From Brooklawnia cerclae (GTDB taxonomy: Bacteria > Actinomycetota > Actinomycetes > Propionibacteriales > Propionibacteriaceae), in assembly GCF_011758645.1 (NCBI RefSeq), contig NZ_JAAMOZ010000004.1:149006-213005 (forward strand): DNA of 64,000 bases, in the 5' to 3' direction. Made by a program: the position numbers and the translations under genes. This document shows, piece after piece, positions 9,937 to 19,244 of this stretch (the first letter of the stretch is position 1; each line of letters begins with the position of its first letter). The notes under the pieces are model-generated. The model saw only the letters and a list, made by a program, of their open reading frames with translations. It did not search any database and was not told where the DNA came from.

Positions 9937-11954
9937 TGGAACTCGTGGGCACCCGGACGAAGACTTCCACGCGCCGGCGCGGGCTCGCGGGGCTGGTCGC
10001 GGCGGTGCTCGGGCTCACTGCCTGCTCGCTGGGCGATTCGCCCGGTTCGCAGCCGAGCCCCGGCGCCGATCAAGTGGCCGCCTCACTGGCCTCCGCCCTG
10101 GAGGAGGGAACGATCGATGGCCTCCCCCTGGCCGGGGACGCGTCCCGTGCTGAACTCGACTACCAGCAGGCTACCGGAGCCATGGACGGCCTCGTCCCCG
10201 AGGTGTCGGTCGGCGCGATCACCTACGACTCCGCGGGCACGACCGCGACCGTGGAGCTCGGCCAGACCTACTCCTTCGACCAGGGCGACTGGGAGTTCAC
10301 CAGCTCCGCCACCCTGACCTGGACCGACAACCAGTGGCTCGTCGACTGGAACCCGACCGTCGTGCACCCCCAGTTGACCTCCACGACGCGGCTCTACTAC
10401 GAGCGGACGCAGGCCGACCGCGGCTCCATCACCGGGGCCGGGGGTGTGGCGATCGTCGAGGACCGGACGGTCTACAAGGTGGGCATCGACAAGACCCGGG
10501 TCGACCAGGCACAACAGGACGCGTCCGCCCGTGCCCTGGCCGCCCTGGTCGGCGTCGACGCGGAGGCATTCGCCCAGCAGGTGGCGGCATCGGGGCCGCA
10601 GGCGTTCGTCCTGGCCATCACTCTGCGTCAGGGGCAGGTACCGCCCCAGATCGGCGACGTCGCCGGTGCCTCGGCCCTTGAGACGACGCTGCCGCTGGCT
10701 CCGTGGTCGAACTTCGCCGACGGGCTCATGGGCACCGCGGGCGAGGCCACCGCCGAGGCGATCGAGGCCGGCGACGGGAAGGTCGTCGAGGGCGACATCG
10801 TCGGCCTCAGCGGGCTGCAGGCCGAACACGACGAGCAGCTCCGCGGGTCGCCCGGGCACACCATCAGCATCATTCCCCGGAGTGAGTCACAACTCGCCTC
10901 GTTGCCGCCCGCGACGCCGGACGCGTCGAGCAGTTCCTCCGGGACCGCGACGCCGGGCGCCGGGTCGTCGAGCACGCAGCCGAGCGCCTCGTCCAGCGGA
11001 AGTTCCGGCTCGGGGGACGAACAGCTCCTGTTCTCGCTGGCCGCGGTGGACGGCACCGACCTGGAGACCACCATCGACCTCGAACTCCAGCGGAAGACCG
11101 AAGGAGTGCTCGCCGCCTACACCGGTGAACTGGTGATGGCGGTCGTCCTCGACCGCCAGACCGGGGCGATCCTCGCCGCGGCCAACTCCCCCGTGGAGGA
11201 ATCCCAGAACTTCGCGCTCACCGGCGCGTACCCGCCCGGCTCGACCATGAAGATCGTCACCTCGCTGGCACTGATCCGACGCGGAATGACACCCGACAGC
11301 CTTGTGAACTGCACCGAGACCGCCGAGATCAACGGGCGCGTCTTCCACAACTACAACGGCTATCCCTCTGCCTACAACGGCATGATCCCGCTGCGCACCG
11401 CGGTGCAGAAGTCGTGCAACACCGCCTTCATGAACGCCTCGCTCGACCTGTCGCCCGACGAGCTCCGCAACGCCGCGGCCAGCCTCGGCATCGGCATGGA
11501 CCTCGACGCCGGCTTCGACGCGTTCTACGGGACGGTCCCGACGCTGGACGACTCCGTCGTGCGTGCCGCGAGTGCCATCGGCCAGGGCGACGTGCTTGTG
11601 TCACCGATGGCTCTGGCGGCCGAGGCCGCGTCCGCGGCGAGCGGGCACACCGTCGTCCCCTACCTGTTGACGCAGCAGGTGCCTGCCTCGACCGGGCAGG
11701 CGCTCACCGAGTCGGAGGCGGCAGCGCTGCGTGACCTCATGGGAGCCGTCGTCCAGTCCGGCGGGACGCTCTCGCAGATGGCCGGTGTCCTCGACGGGGC
11801 CAAGTCGGGCACGGCCGAATACACCAACGACGATCCCCCGAAGACGCACAGCTGGGTGGTCGGCTACGACGACCGCTACGCGGTGAGCGTGATGCAGTAC
11901 ACCAACAACGGCGGCAGCATCCCGCAGGACGTCGTCACGGCACTGCTTTCCTGA
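9936..11954 (+). CDS. Penicillin-binding protein (class B-like transpeptidase lipoprotein)
   Basis: 672 residues. The N-terminus has a signal with an LTAC lipobox near residue 30, then an NTF2-like domain as in MecA/PBPs of Gram-positives, a dimerisation domain and a Ser/Gly-rich insert (about residues 325-360). The C-terminal transpeptidase domain carries the three active-site motifs STMK (Ser436), SCN (Ser493) and KSG (Lys623). It cross-links peptidoglycan on the outer membrane face. Genome neighbours (L,D-transpeptidase, mechanosensitive channel) are also envelope genes. Confidence 0.92.
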   Translation: MELVGTRTKTSTRRRGLAGLVAAVLGLTACSLGDSPGSQPSPGADQVAASLASALEEGTIDGLPLAGDASRAELDYQQATGAMDGLVPEVSVGAITYDSAGTTATVELGQTYSFDQGDWEFTSSATLTWTDNQWLVDWNPTVVHPQLTSTTRLYYERTQADRGSITGAGGVAIVEDRTVYKVGIDKTRVDQAQQDASARALAALVGVDAEAFAQQVAASGPQAFVLAITLRQGQVPPQIGDVAGASALETTLPLAPWSNFADGLMGTAGEATAEAIEAGDGKVVEGDIVGLSGLQAEHDEQLRGSPGHTISIIPRSESQLASLPPATPDASSSSSGTATPGAGSSSTQPSASSSGSSGSGDEQLLFSLAAVDGTDLETTIDLELQRKTEGVLAAYTGELVMAVVLDRQTGAILAAANSPVEESQNFALTGAYPPGSTMKIVTSLALIRRGMTPDSLVNCTETAEINGRVFHNYNGYPSAYNGMIPLRTAVQKSCNTAFMNASLDLSPDELRNAAASLGIGMDLDAGFDAFYGTVPTLDDSVVRAASAIGQGDVLVSPMALAAEAASAASGHTVVPYLLTQQVPASTGQALTESEAAALRDLMGAVVQSGGTLSQMAGVLDGAKSGTAEYTNDDPPKTHSWVVGYDDRYAVSVMQYTNNGGSIPQDVVTALLS

Positions 11955-11971
11955 CGGACACTGGAGACCCC

Positions 11972-12949
11972 ATGCGATTCACCTGGCCGGACACCCTGAT
12001 CGAGATCACGGTCATCCTGGTACTCGCCGTGCTCGTCCGCGGCCTGCTCAAGCGCCTCATCAATCGCACCATCGCGCACGCCGCCAAGCGCGCCGAGGAG
12101 CAGAAGGCCACTCTCGGGGAGAGGGCGGCGGAGGTGCTGATCCGCGCCGGTGGCCTCGACACCGAGCGCCAGGTACACCGCACCCGGACGCTCGGCACGA
12201 TGCTGAACTCCCTGCTGGACACGCTGATCGTCATCATCGTCGGGTTCACCGTGCTCCAGGCGCTGAACGTGAACATCATGCCGGCACTCGCGTCCGCGGG
12301 CATCGGCGGCATCGCCATCGGCTTCGGTGCGCAGAGCCTGATCAAAGATGTGCTCGCCGGCATCTTCGTCATCCTGGAAGACCAGTTCGGCGTCGGCGAC
12401 TACATCAATGTCGGGGACCTCGAGGGCACCGTCCAGAGCGTCGGGCTGCGCGTCACCCGCGTGCAGGACCCCAACGGTGAGATGTGGTACGTGCGCAACG
12501 GCGAGATCGTGACCCTGGGGAACAAGTCGCAGGGATGGTCGACCTCGTACATCGCCATCCCCGCCAACATCACCGAGGACCCGTTCCGGGTGATCGGCCT
12601 GCTGGAAGAGCTGTGCGCGGCCCTGGACGAGGACCCGACCTGGCGCGACCAGATGCTGGAGACGCCGAAGGTGCTCGGCCTGACGGGCTTCGACGCCACC
12701 CAGGCCACGTACACCGTCATGATCAAGTGCCCGGCCAACAAGCAGTGGGACTCTGAACGCGAGGTGCGCGCGCGGGCGGTCGTCCTGTTCCGGCAGGCGG
12801 GTGTGAAGTCTCCCAGCCAGATCGTGCAGTCCGTCACCGGTCAGGCTGATCCTCCATCGGCCGCGTCGGTGATCCGCGCGGCACCCACCGGCTCGTCGCT
12901 GTTGCCGCGCGACCCGGGCGGCAACGACAAGGATCCGGTCGAAGGGTGA
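11972..12949 (+). CDS. Mechanosensitive ion channel, MscS family
   Basis: 325 residues. N-terminal membrane helices are followed by the pore-lining TM3, rich in small residues (ASAGIGGIAIGFGAQSLIKD), the MscS signature. Then comes the beta domain with the DQFGVGDYINVGDLEGTV segment and a cytoplasmic C-terminus. It releases solutes on membrane tension. It starts 17 bases after the PBP stop with a GGAGA site, so the two are likely co-transcribed. The downstream repeat cluster 2 probably ends or trims the message. Confidence 0.92.
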   Translation: MRFTWPDTLIEITVILVLAVLVRGLLKRLINRTIAHAAKRAEEQKATLGERAAEVLIRAGGLDTERQVHRTRTLGTMLNSLLDTLIVIIVGFTVLQALNVNIMPALASAGIGGIAIGFGAQSLIKDVLAGIFVILEDQFGVGDYINVGDLEGTVQSVGLRVTRVQDPNGEMWYVRNGEIVTLGNKSQGWSTSYIAIPANITEDPFRVIGLLEELCAALDEDPTWRDQMLETPKVLGLTGFDATQATYTVMIKCPANKQWDSEREVRARAVVLFRQAGVKSPSQIVQSVTGQADPPSAASVIRAAPTGSSLLPRDPGGNDKDPVEG

Positions 12950-12966
12950 TCCTTAAGCCTGCCGAA

Positions 12967-13138
12967 GAGCTCATTTCGACAAGCTCAACGAGCGTTCCGC
13001 AAGTGGTCCTCGAGCCTAAGGAAGAACTCGTTTCGACAAGCTCAACGAGCATTCTGCAGGCGGTCCTTGAGCTGGACCGAGAGCTCGTTTCGACAAGCTC
13101 AACGAGCGTTCCGCAAGTGGTCCTTGAGCTTGTCGAAA
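12967..13138. repeat. Cluster 2 of TTTCGACAAGCTCAACGAGC repeats, 57-base period
   Basis: Three tandem units whose core begins at 12974, 13031 and 13088, exactly 57 bases apart, closed by an inverted copy (GAGCTTGTCGAAA near 13126). The spacer TTCCGCAAGTGGTCC is also repeated. The period is a multiple of three, so an open frame runs through it, but it lacks a start signal. It lies between the MscS gene and the cobalamin riboswitch. Confidence 0.85.
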
Positions 13139-13195
13139 GGACGCGGCTACTCCCGGCATCTCCCGAAATGGTCCCGGGTGGCATCCGGGGACGGG

Positions 13196-13320
13196 CTGGG
13201 TTAGCCTCATAGGAGGATCCGATCGGGGGAATCTGGTGCAAACCCAGAGCTGACCCGCAGCCGTGATGGACGCCGATGCGTCCCAGCCGGAATGCCCGTG
13301 CGGAGCCGACCAGTAACGCT
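13196..13320 (+). promoter_or_regulatory. Cobalamin (AdoCbl-type) riboswitch
   Basis: The leader contains the conserved core of B12 riboswitches in the right order: GGGGGAATCTGGTGCAAA, then CCAGAGCTGACCCGCAGCCGTGA, and about 25 bases later an AGCCGGAATGCCC box corresponding to the B12-box strand. The gene start follows at 13385. About 65 bases between the aptamer and the start, including a GC-rich stretch before the ribosome site, could form the expression platform. It is expected to repress the downstream uptake genes when cobalamin is abundant. The exact ends are estimated. Confidence 0.88.
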
Positions 13321-13384
13321 CGTCGCGGTCCACGGGTGGGTCAGGCGCTCGTCGCACCTCCCCCGGACCAGGAAAGGACCGGGG

Positions 13385-14545
13385 ATGAATCTCCGAAACA
13401 AGCTGCTGGCCGTCGGGATCGCGGCCGGCCTCGTTCTGACGCCCGTCGCATCAACGGCGCTCGCCAGCCAATCGCATGCGGGACCCGTCGTCTCACAGGT
13501 GCAGAACCAGGACGCCGCCACCCGCGCGGCCGACTGGCTGAACAGCCAGTTCGTCGATAGCACGTATCTGACCGGTTTCACCGGCGAGGGGGACCCCTCC
13601 AACACCGCGGACGCAGTCTTGGCCCTGGTGGCCTCGCAGGCGCATCCCGAGACCATCACCAAGGCCGTTGAATGGCTACAGTCCCAAGCACCGACGGCAG
13701 CCACGAACGCGGGCAATTCCGCTCGTTTCCTGCTGGTCGCGGACGCCATGGGCATCGACCCGACAGACTTCGGGGGCGTCGACCTGGTCAGCAAGGTTGC
13801 TGACGACGGCAGCAGCCAGGCCGGCAATCCCTACGGACTGGCTCTTCAGGTGCTCGCTCTGTCACGATCCGGTGCCACCGTGCCGGACGGGATCGTCAAC
13901 GCACTGTCAGCCACGCAGGAAGCTTCAGGAGCGTTCGCCTTTCCCTCAGGCATCGATATCGACTCCACCGGCCTAGCCGCGCTCGCGCTTTCCCTCCTCA
14001 CAGAAGACCCGGACGCTCAGGACGCCGCGGATGCCGCCGTCCAGTGGCTGCTTGACAACCAGTGCACAACGGTCGTCGGCCAGTGCACCAGCGTCGGCGC
14101 CTATTGGGGCAGTTACTCGCCCGCCAACACCTCGGGCCTGGTCATCCCGGCTCTGGCCACCGCGGGATACGACGAGACCGATGAGGTCGCCTGGCTGCTG
14201 ACCCAGCAGACAGGCGACGGCGGCTTCGCCTACAACGGAGCCAGCGACATCTACGCCACCTCACAGGCACTCATCGCCATCACCGGTAGTTCCCTCGCAA
14301 CGGTCGAGATGTTCGAGTACACCGAGCCGACCCAGACCCCCGTTCCGACCAGCGTCGCACCGACGCCGGTGCCGGAGGAGACCACCCCGACGACCTCGGC
14401 GAGCAGCACCAGCCCGGCGCCGACGGCCTCGGCCGACAAGCCCCAGAAGCTCCCGCAGACCGGGAGTGACGGCTCCGGCATGATCGGTCTCGCTCTGATC
14501 ACCCTCGCGGCCGGGGTGGTCGCGGCATCGCGGATCCGGAAGTGA
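13385..14545 (+). CDS. LPxTG-anchored alpha/alpha-barrel protein, transcobalamin alpha-domain-like
   Basis: 386 residues starting at the ATG behind a GGAAAGGA site; the frame upstream runs through the riboswitch and is not coding. A signal peptide ends near residue 30. Residues about 40-310 contain repeated helical units with ADWLNSQ, VEWLQSQ, VQWLLDNQ and AWLLTQQ, the style of prenyltransferase/squalene-oxidase repeats. The alpha6/alpha6 barrel of intrinsic factor and transcobalamin has the same fold type. A Pro/Thr linker and an LPQTG sortase motif (356-360), a membrane segment and an RIRK tail end the protein. With the riboswitch and downstream ECF genes, I infer that it captures cobalamin at the cell surface. 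Confidence 0.8.
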   Translation: MNLRNKLLAVGIAAGLVLTPVASTALASQSHAGPVVSQVQNQDAATRAADWLNSQFVDSTYLTGFTGEGDPSNTADAVLALVASQAHPETITKAVEWLQSQAPTAATNAGNSARFLLVADAMGIDPTDFGGVDLVSKVADDGSSQAGNPYGLALQVLALSRSGATVPDGIVNALSATQEASGAFAFPSGIDIDSTGLAALALSLLTEDPDAQDAADAAVQWLLDNQCTTVVGQCTSVGAYWGSYSPANTSGLVIPALATAGYDETDEVAWLLTQQTGDGGFAYNGASDIYATSQALIAITGSSLATVEMFEYTEPTQTPVPTSVAPTPVPEETTPTTSASSTSPAPTASADKPQKLPQTGSDGSGMIGLALITLAAGVVAASRIRK

Positions 14546-15495
14546 CCGCAGCCCTGCGCCGTCTTCTCCGCCCTCGCGGCGTGCTGGCCGGCGTGCTCCT
14601 GACGCTCCTCGTCCTCGCGGGGGCCGTGGGGTCGGCCCGGCCGGCCGCCGCGGATTCCGGTGCGGCCACCTGCATGGGCAACGGCGGCATCTACGTCTAC
14701 GTCTTCAACCAGGGCAGCGAGATCGCTGAAGGATGCTCCTCGGGCAGCAACGCCTATCAGAGAGTCAGCTCGGTTGCCGGTGGGACGCAAGCCACATCAA
14801 GCGGATTCATCTGCAAGATCGGTGGCGTTCCGGACGGCGCCTGCGAGGTCGATTCGAGCACCCAGGTGTACTGGAGCTTCTGGTGGTGGCGGAACGGCAG
14901 CTGGACCTATGCCACGGCCGGAGGTGGCTACGCGGGTGTCGCCGGCACGGCCGAGGCATGGAACTACTCCACCGGCCAGGCGCCCCCGGTGAGCCCGCCC
15001 GATCCTGCCGTGGCCCAGCCCGAGCCTGCCCCCGCGACCGAACAGCCCGCAGCGGCCCAGCCCGACAGCGGCTCCGGCCAGGACTCGGGCCAAGCAGGCG
15101 GCCAGGCCGCGGGCACCACCACCTCGCAGGGGTCCGGCCCCACGGCAGCGGGCGCCACGACCAGTGGTGGCCAGACCACGGCGAGCACCGACCCGTCGTC
15201 CGCATCGCAGTCGCCCGAATCCTCCTCGTCGAGCGGGACGCCGTCGGCGCAGGGCTCGGCGGACGCATCGTCCTCCGCCTCGTCGAACGCGTCGGTTTCG
15301 TCCACGCCCGTCTCACAGCCGACAACAGGTGGTGGCGGCCCCTGGGCCACCGTCGGGACGCTGTCGGCGCTGGCCGTCGGCGGTGCCGGCTACGGCCTGT
15401 GGACCTGGCGCAAGCACAGGCGTCCGGGCGACCCGATGATCTCCCCCGACCCGACGACCACCTTCGACCCGCCGACCCTGCCCGAGCCGGAGTGA
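14542..15495 (+). CDS. Surface protein with DUF4430/transcobalamin beta-domain-like region
   Basis: 317 residues, starting with GTG overlapping the previous stop by four bases, so the two are translationally coupled. After a signal peptide comes a compact domain of about 110 residues with four Cys and an aromatic segment VYWSFWWWRNGSWTYATAGGG. This closely resembles the DUF4430 domain that forms the beta half of intrinsic factor and transcobalamin. A Ser/Ala/Gln-rich linker of about 120 residues, a membrane segment near residue 270 and a cationic tail follow. Together with the upstream barrel protein it would form a two-part cobalamin clamp. The family assignment is by pattern, not by search. 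Confidence 0.75.
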   Translation: MTAALRRLLRPRGVLAGVLLTLLVLAGAVGSARPAAADSGAATCMGNGGIYVYVFNQGSEIAEGCSSGSNAYQRVSSVAGGTQATSSGFICKIGGVPDGACEVDSSTQVYWSFWWWRNGSWTYATAGGGYAGVAGTAEAWNYSTGQAPPVSPPDPAVAQPEPAPATEQPAAAQPDSGSGQDSGQAGGQAAGTTTSQGSGPTAAGATTSGGQTTASTDPSSASQSPESSSSSGTPSAQGSADASSSASSNASVSSTPVSQPTTGGGGPWATVGTLSALAVGGAGYGLWTWRKHRRPGDPMISPDPTTTFDPPTLPEPE

Positions 15496-15499
15496 CCCG

Positions 15500-16633
15500 G
15501 TGAGCAGGGTGCTGCCACGCCCGGCGGTGGGCGTCCTGCAGGCGCCGCCCAGCCCGGGCGCCCGCATGGTCGGCCGTGTCATCCACCCCTGGGCGTGGTG
15601 GTCGTGGGCCATCGGCACCGGCATCGCCGTGAGCCTGGCCCACAACCCGCTCCTGCTCGTCCTGCTGATCGCCGCGGTGACGTTCGTCGTCCTGCAACGG
15701 CGGACGACCGCTCCGTGGGCGCGCTCGCTCGGCCTGTACTTCGTGCTGGCCGGCATCATCATCGCCGTCCGTCTCGTCTTCCAGGTGCTGATCGGGGGTC
15801 TCCGCGAGGGCACCGTGGTGTTCACCCTGCCCGAACTGACCCTGCCCAGCTGGGCCGCGGGCATCCGCGTCGGCGGGCCGGTCACGATCGAGGGCCTTGT
15901 GTACACGGTCTTCGACGCCGGACGGCTGGCCGGCCTGATCATCTGCATCGGCGCCGCGAACGCCCTGGCCAATCCCAAGCGGGCGTTACGCAGCGTCCCC
16001 CCAGCCTTCCACCAGATCGCGACCTCGCTGGTGATCGCGATCACCGTGGCCCCCCAACTGGTGGAGTCGGTGCTGCGCGTCCGGCGCGCTCGGCGGTTGC
16101 GCGGGGGCATCCGCAAGGGCATCGGTGGCCTGGTCTCGATCATCGTCCCCGTGCTGGAGGACGCCGTCGACCGGTCGTTGGCGTTGGCGGCGGGGATGGA
16201 GTCGCGCGGCTTCGGTCGCACCCGGGCCGGACGACGCCTCGGCGTCCTCGACGCGGCCGCGCTCGTCGGAGCCATGATCCTGCTCGTCTTCGGTATGTTC
16301 GCCCTGCTGGGGCTGCCCAGTGACAGCCTCCGGTGGGCGCTGCCCGTGCTGTTCGCCGGCCTGGTGCTGGGAGTCGTGGCCGTCTGGCGTAGTGGGCGCT
16401 ACCTTGCCGTCACGCGCTATCGTCCCGACCCCTGGCAGGCCCCCGACTCGCTCGTCGCGGTCTGCGGTCTGGCCGCTGCCGCTCTGGCCGTGTGGCTGGT
16501 CAACTCCGAGCCTGCCATGACGATGGCCGCCTACCCGCTGGTATGGCCCCGGCTGACCCCCCTCATGGTGCTCACGGCCGTCGTCGCGGCGCTACCCGGT
16601 GTGGCGACGCCTCGTCCCCCGCAGGATGCCTGA
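15500..16633 (+). CDS. ecfT: ECF transporter transmembrane subunit EcfT (CbiQ family)
   Basis: 377 residues, GTG start a few bases after the previous stop. N-terminal and C-terminal hydrophobic segments surround a cytoplasmic coupling region with RRARRLRGG and AAGMESRGFGRT. These are the two Ala-x-Gly/Arg-Gly motifs through which EcfT contacts the ATPases. It couples ATP hydrolysis to toppling of the substrate-binding S component. It lies in the B12 operon between the surface proteins and the ATPase. Confidence 0.88.
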   Translation: MSRVLPRPAVGVLQAPPSPGARMVGRVIHPWAWWSWAIGTGIAVSLAHNPLLLVLLIAAVTFVVLQRRTTAPWARSLGLYFVLAGIIIAVRLVFQVLIGGLREGTVVFTLPELTLPSWAAGIRVGGPVTIEGLVYTVFDAGRLAGLIICIGAANALANPKRALRSVPPAFHQIATSLVIAITVAPQLVESVLRVRRARRLRGGIRKGIGGLVSIIVPVLEDAVDRSLALAAGMESRGFGRTRAGRRLGVLDAAALVGAMILLVFGMFALLGLPSDSLRWALPVLFAGLVLGVVAVWRSGRYLAVTRYRPDPWQAPDSLVAVCGLAAAALAVWLVNSEPAMTMAAYPLVWPRLTPLMVLTAVVAALPGVATPRPPQDA

Positions 16634-16664
16634 TGCCCACGCCACGGACCCCGGAGGTCTCCCG

Positions 16665-18341
16665 ATGATCGACTTCGACGACGTGACCATCAGCTACGCC
16701 TCGGGGGAGGACCCGAACTCCTACGCGCCGCCCGTGCTGCGGAACGTGAGCCTGAGAATCCCCGAGGGCGACCTCGTGCTTGTCGTGGGACGCACCGGCA
16801 CGGGAAAGTCGACGTTGCTCGGTGCGATCAACGGACTCGTGCCGCATTTCACCGGGGGGCGGCTCACCGGCGAGGTGCGCGTGGCGGGCCGCCCCACCAG
16901 GCTCAACAGGCCCCGCGACCTCGCCGACGTCGTCGGTTCCGTCGGGCAGAACCCGTTGCTGGGTTTCGTCACCGACCAGGTGGAGGACGAGATCGCCTAC
17001 GGCATGGAGCAACTCGGCCTGAGCCCGCAGGCCATGCGCAAGCGTGTCGAGGAGACCCTCGACCTCATGGGCATCGCCGACCTCCGGCGGCGGCCCCTGC
17101 TCGACCTGTCCGGCGGGCAGCAGCAGCGAGTAGCCATCGCGGCCGTCCTCGCCGCGCAGCCACGGGTCGTCGTCCTCGACGAGCCCACCTCCGCCCTCGA
17201 CCCGACGGCCGCGCAGGATGTGCTCTCGGCGATCACCACGCTCGTGCACGAGGTCGGCCTGACCGTCGTCCTGGCCGAGCACCGCCTCGAACGCGTCACC
17301 CAGGTGGCCGACCAGGTCGCCTGGCTGCCCGGCGACGGCACGGTCGACGTCGGGCCGACCGCCGAGGTGCTGGCGCGCTGCGACGTCGTCCCACCCCTGT
17401 CGGCGCTCGCCCGCCGTCTCGGCTGGGATCGGGTGCCCGGCAGCGTCCGCGACGCGCGCCGCCGTGTGCAGGCCGAGCGCATCGTGGTGGCCCCGGCCCC
17501 TCCGGATCCGCCCCTGCCCGACACCCCGACGGTCGTGCGAACCGACCGGTTGCGCGTCCGCTACGGCGAGGTGGTGGCCGTCGACTCGGTCTCACTCGCC
17601 CTCGTGGGCGGAACCGTCACCGCCCTCATGGGACGCAACGGCGCGGGCAAGTCGTCCCTGCTGTGGGCGATCCAGGGCGCGGTCGCCAGCTCCGGAACCG
17701 TCGAGATCGGCGGCGTCGACCCCCGTACATTGCCCGCCGACGAGGTGGGACGCCTGGTGACGCTCGTCCCCCAGACGGCCTCCGACCTGCTCTACCTGCC
17801 CACGGTGGACGCCGAGTGCGCACAGGCCGACCTCGAGTCCGGGGCTCCGCACGGCACGACGCGCGCGATCCTGACCCGACTCGGCGCCGATCTGCCCGGC
17901 GACCGTCACCCGCGCGACCTGTCCGAGGGACAGCGCCTGGCACTCGTCCTGGCGATCCAGTTGGCGAGCCACCCCGCGGCCCTGCTACTGGACGAGCCCA
18001 CCCGCGGCCTCGACTACGCGATGAAGGCCGAGCTCACGCGCCTGATCACAGGTGTGGCGGCCGATGGCACCTGCGTGGTCATCAGCACCCACGACGTCGA
18101 GTTCGCCGCCGCCTCCACCCAGCGGACGATCGTGATGGCCGACGCGGACGTGGTGGCCGACGGGCCGACGCGCGCGGTGCTCACCTCGTCGCCGAGCTTT
18201 TCGCCACAGATGGCCAAGATCTTCCATCCGCGCTCGCTGCTGACACCCGACGAGGTGGAACGCACCGACGGCCAGGCCTCCGGCGGGAGTCCCGCCTCCG
18301 CGAGCGAGGTTCGGCGAACGACCGAAGGGACGCTGCGATGA
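16665..18341 (+). CDS. ECF transporter ATPase, two fused ABC domains (EcfA-EcfA')
   Basis: 558 residues from the ATG with a GGAGG site 7 bases upstream. Two complete ABC cassettes are present. The first has Walker A GRTGTGKST (Lys48), signature LSGGQQQR and Walker B VVVLDEPTSALDP. The second has GRNGAGKSS (Lys329), a divergent signature LSEGQRLA and LLLDEPTRGLDY. The fusion replaces the separate EcfA and EcfA' subunits. It powers the transporter with the adjacent EcfT and S component. Confidence 0.92.
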   Translation: MIDFDDVTISYASGEDPNSYAPPVLRNVSLRIPEGDLVLVVGRTGTGKSTLLGAINGLVPHFTGGRLTGEVRVAGRPTRLNRPRDLADVVGSVGQNPLLGFVTDQVEDEIAYGMEQLGLSPQAMRKRVEETLDLMGIADLRRRPLLDLSGGQQQRVAIAAVLAAQPRVVVLDEPTSALDPTAAQDVLSAITTLVHEVGLTVVLAEHRLERVTQVADQVAWLPGDGTVDVGPTAEVLARCDVVPPLSALARRLGWDRVPGSVRDARRRVQAERIVVAPAPPDPPLPDTPTVVRTDRLRVRYGEVVAVDSVSLALVGGTVTALMGRNGAGKSSLLWAIQGAVASSGTVEIGGVDPRTLPADEVGRLVTLVPQTASDLLYLPTVDAECAQADLESGAPHGTTRAILTRLGADLPGDRHPRDLSEGQRLALVLAIQLASHPAALLLDEPTRGLDYAMKAELTRLITGVAADGTCVVISTHDVEFAAASTQRTIVMADADVVADGPTRAVLTSSPSFSPQMAKIFHPRSLLTPDEVERTDGQASGGSPASASEVRRTTEGTLR

Positions 18342-19213
18342 GTGCCACAGCTGTCGCACCCCACGGCACCGGTTCCGGACGGCCGGATCGCCCCGAGCCC
18401 GGCGCTCCTCCACCGTCCCACCCCGGGACGATCCGGCCCCGGGCGGCGGCCGCCGTCGTCCCCCTCGGGGCCGCTTCGGCGATCATGCTCGTCACGGCCG
18501 CGGTCGCCGGTGTCGTCGCGTTCACCTGGCCGCTGTTCCTGCGCCCGGACGCCGCCCTGTCCTACACCTCGCTCGCCCCGATCGTCATCGGCGCGATCCT
18601 GCCGCTGCTGATCGCGCTCGTGCTCGTCCAGATCTCCAACGGGCAGTTGGACATCAAGGCCCTCGCCATGCTGGGCGTCCTCACCGCCCTGGGCGCGTTC
18701 GCCCGCCCCCTCGGAGCGGGGACCGCGGGCGTGGAGACCGTGTTCTTCCTCGTCATCCTCGCCGGGCGCGTTTTCGGGCCCGGATTCGGGTTCGTCCTGG
18801 GCAACACGACGCTGTTCGCGTCGGCGCTCATCACCGGGTACGTCGGGCCATGGCTGCCCTATCAGATGCTCGCCACCGGGTTCGTCGGGCTGGGCTCGGG
18901 GCTGCTCCCCCGGCGCCCGCGCGGGGCCGGGGAGATCGCCCTGCTGGCGGTGCACGGCGCCGTCTGGTCGTTCGTCTTCGGCATCGCCATGGACTTCGCC
19001 TACTGGCCGTTCGCCGTGGGCCAGGGCGGCGCCGGGTTCGATCCGGCGGCCGGCCCGCTGGAGAACCTGCGTCGGTTCTTCGTCGTCAACCTCGTCACGG
19101 GCATGGGCTGGAACGCCGGGCGAGCGATCACCAACATCGTGCTCGTCGTGGTGCTCGGGTCACCCGTGCTGCGTGTGCTGCGCCGTGCCTCGCGGCGTGC
19201 GGCCTTCGGCTGA
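18338..19213 (+). CDS. ECF transporter S component, probable cobalamin substrate-binding subunit
   Basis: 291 residues starting at an ATG that overlaps the ATPase stop (ATGA), behind a GAAGGGA site. A polar N-terminal tail of about 40 residues precedes six hydrophobic segments, the topology of S components. The central region (GAILPLLIALVLVQISNGQLDIKAL, in pieces) and a conserved small-residue C-terminus resemble the actinobacterial cobalamin S component group (CbrT-like). The upstream cobalamin riboswitch and B12-binding-like surface proteins support vitamin B12 as the substrate. Family identity is inferred. Confidence 0.8.
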   Translation: MSATAVAPHGTGSGRPDRPEPGAPPPSHPGTIRPRAAAAVVPLGAASAIMLVTAAVAGVVAFTWPLFLRPDAALSYTSLAPIVIGAILPLLIALVLVQISNGQLDIKALAMLGVLTALGAFARPLGAGTAGVETVFFLVILAGRVFGPGFGFVLGNTTLFASALITGYVGPWLPYQMLATGFVGLGSGLLPRRPRGAGEIALLAVHGAVWSFVFGIAMDFAYWPFAVGQGGAGFDPAAGPLENLRRFFVVNLVTGMGWNAGRAITNIVLVVVLGSPVLRVLRRASRRAAFG

Positions 19214-19244
19214 TCGACCGCCAGTTCGGCTTGTTACTGCATCC

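Noticed and set aside
12946..13212. Open frame with a 19-residue repeat (LVSTSSTSVPQVVLE type)
   Set aside because: It is the 57-base DNA repeat read in frame; no start signal, no homologous protein pattern, and the repeats occur elsewhere in non-coding gaps.
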